Source: Flavobacterium sp. xlx-214 (GTDB lineage: Bacteria; Bacteroidota; Bacteroidia; Flavobacteriales; Flavobacteriaceae). From it: a DNA stretch of 64,000 nucleotides. The DNA is taken from positions 2,914,001 through 2,978,000 of the forward strand of contig NZ_CP059431.1 of assembly GCF_013874595.1 (NCBI RefSeq), written 5' to 3'. The position numbers and the translations under genes are program-made. The notes below the pieces were generated by a model that was given only the letters and a program-made list of their open reading frames with translations, was not told where the DNA came from and ran no database searches. Of this stretch, positions 1 to 9,284 are shown piece by piece; position 1 is the stretch's first letter; each line of letters starts with the position of its first letter.

Positions 1-939
1 ATTGGCATTTAATAAATTGCGAGCAGGTGTGTATGGAATGGATATAAAATACGAACATGTAGGCAAAGCCACTGGAATGGTGTTGCCTTTTTTAAGTGCT
101 TCAATATCGTGTTCTGAAACAACTTCTAAATGATCAACCGAAAGTACATTTTCCTCAACACACATTTCAATACCATTAATAGCCGTAAATTGATTAACGT
201 GTATTTTAGATTTTAACCCATGTTTAGCTGCTGCTTGTACAATTTTACGAGTTTCATCAACCGTAAAATAACCGGTTTCTAAAAAAGCATCTACATAATT
301 TGCTAAACCTAAAGCAGCTATTTCAGGAATCATTTTATTGCAAATTTCATCTACAAATCCAGACTGATTTCCTTTAAACTCTGGTGGTATTGCATGCGCT
401 CCTAAAAAAGTAGCTTTTATTTCAACAGGATAATTGTCTTTTAAACGTTTGATAACGCGAAGCATTTTTAACTCGGATTCTAAATTTAAGCCATAACCCG
501 ATTTTATTTCAATAACGCCCGTACCTTGCCCGATTAATTCTTCTAAACGATTGGCAGCATCAGCATACAATTCTTCTTCTGAAGTTTGACGCAATTTTTC
601 TACTGAATTTAGAATTCCACCGCCGCGCTGATAAATTTCATCGTAACTTAAACCGTTGATACGGTCAACAAATTCTTGTTCACGATTACCCGCATAAACA
701 ATATGCGTGTGACTATCAATATACGTTGGTAAAATCATTTTACCAGAAACATCAACCGATTCATCAAAAAGTTCTGGAACATTCTCCATAGAACCATAAT
801 CAATTATTCGGTCATTTTCTATTAGTAAAAAGGCATTTTTTATAGAAGGAAGCTCTTTCATTTCAGCTCCTTTTAAAATAGCAGTATTGTTTTCACGAAC
901 CTGAAAAAGTTCTTTTATATTGTAAAATAAGGTTTTCAT
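1..939 (-). CDS. hutI: Imidazolonepropionase, 3' part cut by window edge
   Basis: Third enzyme of histidine degradation in the cytoplasm: it hydrolyses 4-imidazolone-5-propionate to N-formimino-L-glutamate. I translated the minus strand from the ATG at 937-939; 313 codons stay open to the window edge, against about 410 for the family, so the C-terminus is missing. The amidohydrolase metal motif SHTH is at residues 76-79. It is followed by the HutI-typical VYAGNREQEF (81-90) and the glycine loop YQRGGGI, and later by GAHAIP, KIHVNQF and SVDHLE, which carry further metal or substrate histidines. The family call is firm. No other hut gene is visible because the operon would continue off the left edge. 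Confidence 0.93.
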   Translation of the reverse strand, partial: MKTLFYNIKELFQVRENNTAILKGAEMKELPSIKNAFLLIENDRIIDYGSMENVPELFDESVDVSGKMILPTYIDSHTHIVYAGNREQEFVDRINGLSYDEIYQRGGGILNSVEKLRQTSEEELYADAANRLEELIGQGTGVIEIKSGYGLNLESELKMLRVIKRLKDNYPVEIKATFLGAHAIPPEFKGNQSGFVDEICNKMIPEIAALGLANYVDAFLETGYFTVDETRKIVQAAAKHGLKSKIHVNQFTAINGIEMCVEENVLSVDHLEVVSEHDIEALKKGNTIPVALPTCSYFISIPYTPARNLLNAN

Positions 940-990
940 TAACTACGATCTATTGATACTCAAAGATAGATACTTCTTAGTAAATAGCAT

Positions 991-1020
991 AAAAAAATCC
1001 GTTTCTTTTGAAAACGGATT
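991..1020 (-). terminator. Rho-independent terminator of the LOG-family gene
   Basis: Inverted arms AATCCGTTT (996-1004) and AAACGGATT (1012-1020) are followed on the minus strand by a run of seven T. It lies just after the stop of the minus-strand gene at 1027-1749 and before hutI, so it separates the two units. Confidence 0.8.
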
Positions 1021-1026
1021 CATCAT

Positions 1027-1749
1027 TTAAAAGTTTGGACTTAAATTGTACTTTTTATAAAAATTATCAATAATCTCAACCACTTCATCAGCAGTATCAA
1101 CAATTTTTATCAAATTCATATCTTCTGGTGACACGTTTGCGTATTTGGTTACTAAAACGGTTTTAACCCAATCTATTAAACCAGACCAAAACTCGGTTCC
1201 AACCAAAATAATAGGAAATTTACCTATTTTCTTTGTCTGAATTAAAGTGATAGCCTCAAACAATTCGTCTAAAGTTCCAAAACCACCAGGCATTACCACA
1301 AAACCTTGCGAATATTTAACAAACATTACTTTGCGTACAAAGAAATAATCGAATTGTAAGTTTTTATCGTGATCAATGTATGGATTAAAATGTTGCTCAA
1401 AAGGCAAATCGATATTTAAACCAACCGAAGCGCCACCGCCTAAATGCGCACCTTTATTGGCAGCTTCCATAATACCTGGACCACCGCCAGAAATTACTCC
1501 GTAACCTGCTTTACTTATCTTAAAAGCAACTTCTTCGGCTAATTTATAATACGGATTATCGTTTTTAGTACGTGCCGATCCAAAAATAGATACACAAGGA
1601 CCAATACGCCCCATTTTTTCATATCCATTTACAAATTCAGACATAATTTTAAAAATTGCCCATGAATCATTCGATCTAATTTCGTTCCATGATTTTTGGG
1701 TAAAACTTTCTTTTATTCTTGATTCTTCATCTAAAATATCGTCTTTCAT
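1027..1749 (-). CDS. LOG family protein (TIGR00730), putative nucleoside monophosphate phosphoribohydrolase
   Basis: A 240-residue Rossmann-fold protein of the lysine-decarboxylase-like LOG family. Characterised members split cytokinin riboside 5'-monophosphates or other nucleoside monophosphates into base and ribose 5-phosphate. Both family signatures are present: GGGPGIMEAANKGA from residue 88, and PGGFGTLDE at 154-162, which carries the catalytic glutamate, preceded by the RK pair at 139-140. An N-terminal extension of about 45 residues precedes the fold. It is downstream of uvrA on the same strand with a 6-bp gap, so it is probably co-transcribed. Members are often mislabelled lysine decarboxylase. 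The physiological substrate here is not evident. Confidence 0.88.
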   Translation of the reverse strand: MKDDILDEESRIKESFTQKSWNEIRSNDSWAIFKIMSEFVNGYEKMGRIGPCVSIFGSARTKNDNPYYKLAEEVAFKISKAGYGVISGGGPGIMEAANKGAHLGGGASVGLNIDLPFEQHFNPYIDHDKNLQFDYFFVRKVMFVKYSQGFVVMPGGFGTLDELFEAITLIQTKKIGKFPIILVGTEFWSGLIDWVKTVLVTKYANVSPEDMNLIKIVDTADEVVEIIDNFYKKYNLSPNF

Positions 1750-1755
1750 AACTTT

Positions 1756-4587
1756 TTATTTTAATTCTTTCTTTAAAAATCGTGCCGTGTGGCTTTTTTT
1801 GCTTTTTGCCACTTGCTCTGGTGTTCCTTTAGCAACAACTTCGCCACCATTTTTTCCACCTTCTGGACCGATATCAATAATATAATCGGTCATTTTTATT
1901 ACATCTAAATTATGCTCAATAACCAAAACGGTATTGCCCTTATCTACCAATTTTTGAAGCACTTCCATTAACACTCTAATATCTTCAAAATGCAAGCCAG
2001 TTGTAGGTTCATCTAAAATATAAAAGGTATTTCCTGTATCTTTTTTAGATAATTCGGTTGCTAATTTAATACGTTGCGCCTCGCCACCCGATAAAGTAGT
2101 ACTTTGCTGCCCTAAGGTTAAATATCCCAAACCTACATCTTGAATGGTTTTTAATTTACGATAAATTTTAGGAATATTCTCAAAAAAAGGTACACTTTCA
2201 TCAATGGTCATATCTAAAATATCTGCAATTGATTTTCCTTTGTATCGAATTTCTAAAGTTTCACGATTAAATCGTTTGCCTTGACAGGTTTCACATTCTA
2301 CATAAACATCAGGTAAAAAGCCCATTTCTATAGTTCGTAATCCTGATCCTTCGCAAGTTTCACAACGTCCGCCTTTTACATTAAAACTGAAACGACCTGG
2401 TTTATAGCCACGAATACTGGCTTCGGGCGTTTTGGTAAATAAGGTACGAATTTCTGAAAAAACCTCAGTATAGGTAGCTGGATTTGATCGTGGTGTACGC
2501 CCAATAGGACTTTGATCGATACCAATTACTTTATCAATATGTTCTAACCCCTCAATTTTATCATAAGGTTGTGGCACTTTTAGCGCGTTAAAAAAGTGCT
2601 CATTTAAAATAGGATACAGCGTTTCATTAATAAGGGTTGATTTACCAGAACCGGATACTCCCGTAACACCGATGAGCGTTCCTAAAGGAAAATCGACAGT
2701 TACATTTTTAAGATTGTTGCCTTTAGCACCTTTTAATTTTATTGTTTTACCATTTCCTTCTCGTCTTTTAGAAGGTACAGGAATTTCAAGTTTACCGTTT
2801 AAATACTGAGCTGTAATAGTATTGCTCTCTAAAAGTTTTTTGGGTGTAGATGCACTGATGATTTCACCGCCATTAGCACCCGCTTTAGGACCAATATCAA
2901 TTACATAATCAGCCTCTTCAATCATATCTTTGTCGTGCTCTACCACTAGAACCGAGTTACCAACATCACGTAATTGCTTTAAAGAATGAATTAATCGTTC
3001 GTTATCACGTTGATGCAATCCAATACTTGGCTCATCTAAAATATACAAAACGCCCACTAATTGAGAACCAATTTGTGTAGCCAAACGAATACGTTGTGCC
3101 TCGCCGCCCGATAATGTTTTAGAAGATCTATTTAAGGTTAAATAATTCAATCCAACATCTAATAAAAACGATAAACGCGTGGTAATTTCTTTGATGACTT
3201 CTGATGCAATAACTGCTTGTTTTTCACTTATATGCTTTGGTAAATCATCAACCCAAACAGCCAACTGATCTAAATCCATTGACGATAATTCGCCTATATT
3301 TAAATCGTTTATTTTAAAGAAAAGTGATTCTTTTCTCAAGCGAGAACCGTTGCATTCTGGACAAATAATTTCATCCATAAAATCGTTAGCCCAACGTTTG
3401 ATAGATGATGTTGGCGCATCCTCATACTGACTTTTTATGAAATTTGAAATTCCTTCAAAATCAATTTTATAATCTTTGGTTATTCCTAAAACCTTAGACT
3501 CAATCGCAAAACTTTCCTTACCTCCGTTTAAAATCACCTCCATTGCATCTGCAGGAATGTCTTTAATAGCATCGGTTAATTTAAAATTATAGCGTTGTGC
3601 AATAACCTCTAATTGTTTAAAAAACCAAGTGTTTTTATATTCGCCAATAGGCACAATTCCACCTGCTTTTATAGAAAGTTCATCATTTGTAATGATTTTT
3701 TTCAGGTTGATTTCATGTATTGCTCCCAAACCATTACAAACAGGGCAAGCTCCTTTTGGTGAGTTGAACGAAAAACTGTTAGGTTCTGGAATTGGATACG
3801 AAATGCCCGAAGTTGGACACATTAAATGACGACTGAAAAAACGAGGTGTTTGCTCTTCATGCGGAATTACCATTAAAATATCATCGCCGTGATACATGGC
3901 TGTTTTAATACTTTCTGTTAAACGTTTTTGCGTTTCTTCTGTATCATCAATTGCCAAACGATCAATTACAATTTCGATATCGTGTGTTTTGTAACGATCT
4001 AATTTCATACCCGAAACAATATCACGAATTTCACCATCAACTCGAACTTTCACAAAACCTTGCTTTGCAATTTGTTCAAATAATTCGCGATAATGTCCTT
4101 TACGTGAGCGAATTACAGGCGATAAAATATTTAAACGCTGATTGTTGTAATTTTCTGAAATTAATTCTTGAATTTGCTCATCAGAATAACTGATCATTTT
4201 TTCGCCCGTTTCATACGAATATGCATCAGAGGCACGTGCGTACAACAAACGAATAAAATCATAAATTTCTGTAATGGTACCAACCGTTGAACGCGGATTT
4301 TTGTTCACCGTTTTTTGCTCAATAGCAATTACAGGCGATAAACCTTCGATTTTATCAACATCTGGGCGTTCTAAACCACCTAAAAATTGTCTTGCGTAAG
4401 AAGCAAAGGTTTCAATGTATCTACGTTGTCCTTCGGCATAAATAGTATCAAAAGCTAGGGATGATTTGCCGGAGCCCGATAAACCCGTAATTACAACCAG
4501 TTTTTCACGTGGAATGGTAACATCTATATTTTTTAAGTTATGAACGCGAGCGCCCAATACTTCGATATTTTCTTCGGTATTTTGCAT
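1756..4587 (-). CDS. uvrA: Excinuclease ABC subunit UvrA (copy 1)
   Basis: DNA-damage sensor of nucleotide excision repair, a dimeric ATPase that loads UvrB. I prefer the ATG at 4587 (943 aa, usual UvrA length) over an in-frame TTG 12 bp upstream. Seen in order: Walker A GLSGSGKS near the N-terminus, an UvrB-binding insertion, a CPVCNG / CPECNGSR zinc module, the ABC signature [17 protein letters not shown], a second Walker [10 protein letters not shown], the C-terminal zinc finger CETCEGSG...CETCQGKR, and a second [12 protein letters not shown] with [10 protein letters not shown]. All ATPase and zinc elements look intact. A second full-length uvrA lies at 14324-17125. Confidence 0.97.
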   Translation of the reverse strand: MQNTEENIEVLGARVHNLKNIDVTIPREKLVVITGLSGSGKSSLAFDTIYAEGQRRYIETFASYARQFLGGLERPDVDKIEGLSPVIAIEQKTVNKNPRSTVGTITEIYDFIRLLYARASDAYSYETGEKMISYSDEQIQELISENYNNQRLNILSPVIRSRKGHYRELFEQIAKQGFVKVRVDGEIRDIVSGMKLDRYKTHDIEIVIDRLAIDDTEETQKRLTESIKTAMYHGDDILMVIPHEEQTPRFFSRHLMCPTSGISYPIPEPNSFSFNSPKGACPVCNGLGAIHEINLKKIITNDELSIKAGGIVPIGEYKNTWFFKQLEVIAQRYNFKLTDAIKDIPADAMEVILNGGKESFAIESKVLGITKDYKIDFEGISNFIKSQYEDAPTSSIKRWANDFMDEIICPECNGSRLRKESLFFKINDLNIGELSSMDLDQLAVWVDDLPKHISEKQAVIASEVIKEITTRLSFLLDVGLNYLTLNRSSKTLSGGEAQRIRLATQIGSQLVGVLYILDEPSIGLHQRDNERLIHSLKQLRDVGNSVLVVEHDKDMIEEADYVIDIGPKAGANGGEIISASTPKKLLESNTITAQYLNGKLEIPVPSKRREGNGKTIKLKGAKGNNLKNVTVDFPLGTLIGVTGVSGSGKSTLINETLYPILNEHFFNALKVPQPYDKIEGLEHIDKVIGIDQSPIGRTPRSNPATYTEVFSEIRTLFTKTPEASIRGYKPGRFSFNVKGGRCETCEGSGLRTIEMGFLPDVYVECETCQGKRFNRETLEIRYKGKSIADILDMTIDESVPFFENIPKIYRKLKTIQDVGLGYLTLGQQSTTLSGGEAQRIKLATELSKKDTGNTFYILDEPTTGLHFEDIRVLMEVLQKLVDKGNTVLVIEHNLDVIKMTDYIIDIGPEGGKNGGEVVAKGTPEQVAKSKKSHTARFLKKELK

Positions 4588-4654
4588 AGAAAAATTCAAA
4601 GTGCAAATATACGAATTGCTTTGTTTTTAAGATATTAAAGCTTTGGTAAAAAGT

Positions 4655-5323
4655 TTAAGAGAACTGAATTTTTTCAAGTTTATCTTTACTATATCCTGTA
4701 TATTCTTCAAACCAATTATATATAACTTGCTTAAATTCGCTTTTATTAATAGTTTCTTTATTCTTTTTAAAACTATTATAATTTTCAATAGAACTTTTAT
4801 TGATTAAATCTCTAATGGTTGTTCCTTTAAAATCTTTTCCGTACTTATTAACAAGTATAAACGAAAGGACAACAGATAGTAAAGATAAAAATCCTAATAA
4901 ATAATGAATAAACAAAAGAAGTATTGAAATACAAAATAAGACATAAAGTGTTTTAATAATCCATTTTTTAGGTTGTAATATATTTAATTTAAAACCTAAA
5001 TCACGCTCTATTTTTAAAAGTTCTGTTCTTCGTCTTTTTCTTGGAAATATATCTACAAGTTTAGTTTCTGGAGTAATTTCTTTAGTGAATTTTGTATGTT
5101 TTTGAATACTGCTTCTTAATTTATAAAAAATATGTTGAAAGGTACAATCAGAAGATTCTTCAGAGTTAATGCTACTTAAAATTAGCTCGACAAGTTCTTT
5201 AAAACTTAAGACATTTGTTTTTTGCTCTTTTAGTTCAATTTTATAATGTTCTATAAAAATAAGCAACTGAGCTTCAAAATCTTCAATTTCAAAACAATCT
5301 AAAATATAAACATCATCTTTCAT
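4655..5323 (-). CDS. Hypothetical two-pass membrane protein
   Basis: A 222-residue protein I do not recognise. It has a charged, mainly helical N-terminal part (1-95), a very basic stretch RKRRR at 95-99, two adjacent hydrophobic segments (about 122-141 and 143-159) that should form a transmembrane hairpin, and a basic soluble C-terminal region of about 60 residues. Both soluble ends would lie on the same side, and the basic flanks suggest the cytoplasm. The stop is 55 bp or more from uvrA. Upstream, only 11 bp separate it from the ClC transporter on the same strand, so the two are probably co-transcribed. No catalytic motif is visible. Confidence 0.7.
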   Translation of the reverse strand: MKDDVYILDCFEIEDFEAQLLIFIEHYKIELKEQKTNVLSFKELVELILSSINSEESSDCTFQHIFYKLRSSIQKHTKFTKEITPETKLVDIFPRKRRRTELLKIERDLGFKLNILQPKKWIIKTLYVLFCISILLLFIHYLLGFLSLLSVVLSFILVNKYGKDFKGTTIRDLINKSSIENYNSFKKNKETINKSEFKQVIYNWFEEYTGYSKDKLEKIQFS

Positions 5324-5334
5324 ATCTATTCCAT

Positions 5335-7149
5335 TTACTCAATCCTTAAACTTTTTAGATATTCGCGATACATTTCTAAAATTTTCACTTTGGTAACATA
5401 TCCTACTAAAACATTATTTTGTGTTAATAGAACTTCTTTTAAATCATGATCTTCCATTATTTTTATAGCATTCCCCGTATTTTCAGATAACGAAACGGTA
5501 AAAGCTTCTTTCATTTCTTGCTCAATGTTTGTAGCTCTTAATTTAAAATCGCTGAACAATAAATGCCTAATATCATTCGAATAAATAATGCCTATTATGT
5601 GCTTTTCATCATTAATAACAGGAATAAAATTTTGAGTGGTTTCAACAAAAATAGCCCTTACATCAAACAAAGTATCGTTTAAAGTAACGGTGGTTACCTT
5701 ATTATTATAAATATTGTGAAGTTCAATTTTATTAAGAATGTTTTTGTCTTTATCTGATGTAAAAACCCAACCTTTATCGGCAATAGTAAAAATATCCATT
5801 GAATATTTATCGTAATGCTTAGAAATTGCAAAACTAATAGAAGATACAATTAACAAAGGAATCATTAATCCGTAACCACCTGTAATTTCAGCAATTAAGA
5901 AAATAGCTGTTAATGGTGCATGAAATAAACCACTTAACACACCTGCCATACCAACAACAGTAAAATTATTTATAGGCAAATCTTTAACACCAATTAACTC
6001 AAAAAACTTAGCTACGCTATAACCTAAATATGATCCTGCAAAAAGTGCGGGTGCAAAATTACCACCGTTTCCTCCAGAACCTAAAGTTAAACCAGTTGCA
6101 ACACTTTTAATAAATAAAGTAGCGGTAACAAACGCTAAAACAACCCATTTATTATCGTTAAATTTTTCAATAAGAGAATTATCTAAAATAGTACTAGCCT
6201 TGTTATTTGCTAGGGCTTTAATACTTTCATATCCTTCACCAAAAAGCGTTGGAAACAAAAAGATAAGCACCGCTAACAAACCTGCTCCAACAAGTGCTTT
6301 ATTGTACGTTTTAAATGGCAATTTAGATGCGTATTCTTCAACTCTACGAAACATTCGGGCATGATACAAAGCAAAAACACCTGCAGCAATTCCTAAAAAA
6401 ACATAATAAAAAGTATTGCTATAGTTAAAGGTAAATTGTTCTTTAAAATTAAGAATGATGTTCTCTTTTAAAACCACTCCTGATACAATGGCTCCTGTTG
6501 CAGATGAAATCATTAATGGAATAAATGCCGAAACGCTCATATCTGCCAGAATAACTTCAATAGCAAACAAAACACCTGCAATTGGCGCATTAAAAGCCGC
6601 AGCTATCCCTGATGCTACACCACAGGCCAATAATAAAGTACGATCTTTATAATTAAACCGAAAATTTTGCGCAAAATTAGAACCAAAAGCGGCACCTGTA
6701 ATGGTAATTGGCGATTCTAATCCGGCAGAACCTCCCATACCAACGGTTAACGAACTTGTTATGATTTGCGCGTACATTTGTTTACGTGGCATGTAACCTG
6801 AACGCTTGGCAACCGCAATCATAATTTGACTAGTACCTTTTTCTATTGATCCATCAAGAAACTTTTTTACCACAAAAACGGTCAGTAAAATACCAACTAC
6901 AGGTAAAATACTATTAGAAAAAGGTAGTTTTAATAAAGTATCAATATAGGTTACAAACTCAAATACCGAATGAGCAAATGTTTTTAAAAGAATTACTGCT
7001 AATGCAGATGAAACACCAACCAAAACACAAGAAACATATAAAAACTGACGTTCAGATATGATGGTTTTAAGCAAATACAAGACACCTTCTAAGTATCTAA
7101 ATGTCCTAAAAAACTTTTTGGGTTTCTTTTGTGTGTTTTTTTCATCCAT
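5335..7149 (-). CDS. ClC-family chloride channel/transporter with C-terminal CBS pair
   Basis: Integral membrane ClC protein of 604 residues: the usual multi-helix ClC core (about 30-440) and two cytosolic CBS domains (about 465-600). The selectivity loops are present: GLESP at 143-147 with the gating glutamate E145, GSGGNGGNFAP at 357-367 (equivalent to the E. coli ClC GIFAP loop), and a tyrosine in DKYSMDI that matches the central Tyr. The first loop is KGTSQ instead of GSGIP. In helix H, FNAPIAGVLFAIEV carries Val199 where E. coli ClC-ec1 has the proton glutamate E203. Whether this is a channel or an atypical exchanger cannot be decided from sequence. The CBS pair suggests nucleotide regulation. 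Confidence 0.93.
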   Translation of the reverse strand: MDEKNTQKKPKKFFRTFRYLEGVLYLLKTIISERQFLYVSCVLVGVSSALAVILLKTFAHSVFEFVTYIDTLLKLPFSNSILPVVGILLTVFVVKKFLDGSIEKGTSQIMIAVAKRSGYMPRKQMYAQIITSSLTVGMGGSAGLESPITITGAAFGSNFAQNFRFNYKDRTLLLACGVASGIAAAFNAPIAGVLFAIEVILADMSVSAFIPLMISSATGAIVSGVVLKENIILNFKEQFTFNYSNTFYYVFLGIAAGVFALYHARMFRRVEEYASKLPFKTYNKALVGAGLLAVLIFLFPTLFGEGYESIKALANNKASTILDNSLIEKFNDNKWVVLAFVTATLFIKSVATGLTLGSGGNGGNFAPALFAGSYLGYSVAKFFELIGVKDLPINNFTVVGMAGVLSGLFHAPLTAIFLIAEITGGYGLMIPLLIVSSISFAISKHYDKYSMDIFTIADKGWVFTSDKDKNILNKIELHNIYNNKVTTVTLNDTLFDVRAIFVETTQNFIPVINDEKHIIGIIYSNDIRHLLFSDFKLRATNIEQEMKEAFTVSLSENTGNAIKIMEDHDLKEVLLTQNNVLVGYVTKVKILEMYREYLKSLRIE

Positions 7150-7184
7150 AGCACAAAAATAAAACGCAGAGAACTAATAAAAAA

Positions 7185-7787
7185 CTATTTTTCAAACTCT
7201 TTTGTAATTCGTTTTTTTTCTGATTCAGCATGAACCATTAAATCTTTAAAAAACAAATGAAACTCACGTTGAAAAGCATCGTAATGTTCGTATAAATCCT
7301 CAACTGCTTCATTCATATTTGAAGGAAAAGAAAAACGTTGATCCATTTGCTTTAAAATTTGTTGTAAATCAACCAAATTAGCATAACGTTCTAACCAATT
7401 CTGCTGTTTCATATACGGCAATAAATTTCGCGTTTTAATGTTTAATTCTGCTTTGTGCTCTTCTAAATTTTGATAAAATGCTTGCACAAAATTGCTTAAA
7501 CTTTCATTGTGATACAAATGCCATTCTTTTGCCAAAAAATGATCGTAAAACATATCTGTTATGATACCCGAAAAATGATTGTATTTAGGTATTAATCGAT
7601 GTTTTGATTCTCTAAAAACAGGATGAAAATCGGTAAAACTATCAATTGATCGATGCAAAAGAACACCAATTTGAATGTCTGTATGAAAATGCAGATAATC
7701 TTTGCCACGAATACCATCGCCCATAAAATTACCAATTTGAATGCGCTTGTTTTCTCCAGAAAGAAAAATATGTGCTAGAAAATTCAT
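7185..7787 (-). CDS. ACP phosphodiesterase-like protein (AcpH/DUF479)
   Basis: About 200 residues, related to E. coli AcpH, which removes the 4'-phosphopantetheine arm from acyl carrier protein. Seen: the start MNFLAHIFLS, then GNFMGDGIRG, a HRSIDSFTD motif and TDMFYDHFLAKEW. These His/Asp residues fit the HD-like metal centre of the family. I chose the ATG at 7787 because the family begins with MNFLAH; an upstream ATG at 7829 adds 14 residues that overlap the promoter of the divergent gene. It is 35 bp upstream of the ClC gene on the same strand. Function in Bacteroidota is unproven. Confidence 0.85.
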   Translation of the reverse strand: MNFLAHIFLSGENKRIQIGNFMGDGIRGKDYLHFHTDIQIGVLLHRSIDSFTDFHPVFRESKHRLIPKYNHFSGIITDMFYDHFLAKEWHLYHNESLSNFVQAFYQNLEEHKAELNIKTRNLLPYMKQQNWLERYANLVDLQQILKQMDQRFSFPSNMNEAVEDLYEHYDAFQREFHLFFKDLMVHAESEKKRITKEFEK

Positions 7788-7833
7788 ATCGTAAAAATAA
7801 CTCAAAGATTGTACATCTAAGATAATCATTCTT

Positions 7834-7841
7834 TATATTTG
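7834..7841 (+). promoter_or_regulatory. -7 element TATATTTG of the hexosephosphate mutase gene
   Basis: Exact match to the Bacteroidota -7 consensus TAnnTTTG, 22 bp before the ATG at 7864. A possible upstream TTG is at 7809-7811. It sits in the short divergent gap to acpH. Confidence 0.5.
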
Positions 7842-7863
7842 TTTTAAGTAAAAAATAAATTAA

Positions 7864-9246
7864 ATGACCTTAATAAAATCGATTTCAGGAATTAGAGGAA
7901 CAATTGGTGGTATTGTTGGCGATAATCTAACTCCTATTGATGCAGTAAAATTTGCATCGGCTTATGGAACTTTCTTAAAAAAGAGTTTAAACAAAGAAAA
8001 TTTAACAGTAGTTATTGGTCGTGATGCTCGTATTTCTGGTCCAATGATTCATCAGTTAGTAATGCAAACTTTAGTAGGTTTGGGCATTAATGTGATTGAT
8101 TTAGGCTTGTCTACCACACCTACAGTTGAAGTTGCTGTGCCGATGGAAAAAGCCGATGGTGGTATTATTTTAACAGCATCACACAACCCTAAACAATGGA
8201 ATGCTTTAAAATTATTAAACAATAAAGGTGAATTTTTAAGTGGTGCTGATGGTGCTGTTATTTTAGAAATTGCAGAATCAGATGATTTCAATTTTGCTGA
8301 TGTTGATTCGTTAGGAACCATTACTGAAATAACCGATTATATGGATCGTCATATTGAGGAAGTTTTAAATTTAAAACTAGTTGATGCTGAATCTGTTAAA
8401 AAGAAAAACTTTAAAGTAGTAGTTGATGGTGTAAATTCATCGGGAGGAATTGTAATTCCGGCTTTACTAAAAAGGATGGGAGTTGAAGTGGTTGAATTGT
8501 ACTGTGAACCAAACGGACATTTCCCTCACAATCCAGAACCTTTAAAAGAGCATCTAACCGATATTTGCGAATTAGTTGTTAAAGAAAACGCTGATTTTGG
8601 TATTGTAGTAGATCCAGATGTTGATCGTTTAGCTTTTATTAGCAATAATGGCGAAATGTTTGGTGAAGAGTATACCTTAGTAGCAGTTGCCGATTATGTT
8701 TTAAGTAAAACGCCTGGTAATACGGTTTCAAATATGTCGTCTTCAAGAGCTTTGAGAGATGTTACTGAAAAACATAATGGAATGTACGAAGCATCGGCTG
8801 TTGGCGAAGTAAATGTGGTTGAGTTAATGAAGAAAAATAACGCTGTAATTGGTGGTGAAGGTAATGGTGGAATTATTTATCCGGAATTACATTATGGAAG
8901 AGATTCTTTGGTAGGTGTCGCTTTATTTTTAACACATTTAGCTAATCAAGATTTAGATGTTGCAAGCTTACGCGATTCATATCCTGCGTACTTTATGAGT
9001 AAAAATAAAATTGAATTGACACCCGAAATTAATGTTGATGCAATTTTAGAGGAAATGAAGCAAAAATATGCTACAGAAAAAGTAAGTACTATTGATGGTG
9101 TAAAAATTGATTTTGCAGATAGCTGGGTACATTTAAGAAAATCAAACACCGAGCCTATTATACGTATTTATACAGAAGCACCTTCTCAAAAAAATGCTGA
9201 CGATTTAGCCGAAAGAATTTTAAAAGAAATTAAAGAAATAGTGTAA
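7864..9246 (+). CDS. glmM: Phosphoglucosamine mutase / phosphohexose mutase
   Basis: Alpha-D-phosphohexomutase of 460 residues. As GlmM it would convert glucosamine-6-phosphate to glucosamine-1-phosphate for UDP-GlcNAc, hence peptidoglycan and LPS. Seen: the active-site serine loop TASHNP (Ser106), metal loop DPDVDR (250-255), sugar-binding loop GEGNGG and phosphate-binding RKSNTEPIIRIY near the C-terminus. The sugar loop differs from the GEQSGH of classical GlmM and from the usual PMM/PGM form, so glucosamine specificity is an inference. It has its own promoter and terminator, so it appears monocistronic. Confidence 0.87.
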   Translation: MTLIKSISGIRGTIGGIVGDNLTPIDAVKFASAYGTFLKKSLNKENLTVVIGRDARISGPMIHQLVMQTLVGLGINVIDLGLSTTPTVEVAVPMEKADGGIILTASHNPKQWNALKLLNNKGEFLSGADGAVILEIAESDDFNFADVDSLGTITEITDYMDRHIEEVLNLKLVDAESVKKKNFKVVVDGVNSSGGIVIPALLKRMGVEVVELYCEPNGHFPHNPEPLKEHLTDICELVVKENADFGIVVDPDVDRLAFISNNGEMFGEEYTLVAVADYVLSKTPGNTVSNMSSSRALRDVTEKHNGMYEASAVGEVNVVELMKKNNAVIGGEGNGGIIYPELHYGRDSLVGVALFLTHLANQDLDVASLRDSYPAYFMSKNKIELTPEINVDAILEEMKQKYATEKVSTIDGVKIDFADSWVHLRKSNTEPIIRIYTEAPSQKNADDLAERILKEIKEIV

Positions 9247-9250
9247 ATAA

Positions 9251-9280
9251 AAAGCTCTCAAATTATTGAGAGCTTTTTTG
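9251..9280. terminator. Bidirectional terminator between glmM and ettA
   Basis: Arms AAGCTCTCAA (9252-9261) and TTGAGAGCTT (9266-9275) with an ATTA loop, A-rich on the left and T-rich on the right, placed between convergent genes. Confidence 0.85.
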
Positions 9281-9284
9281 TTTA

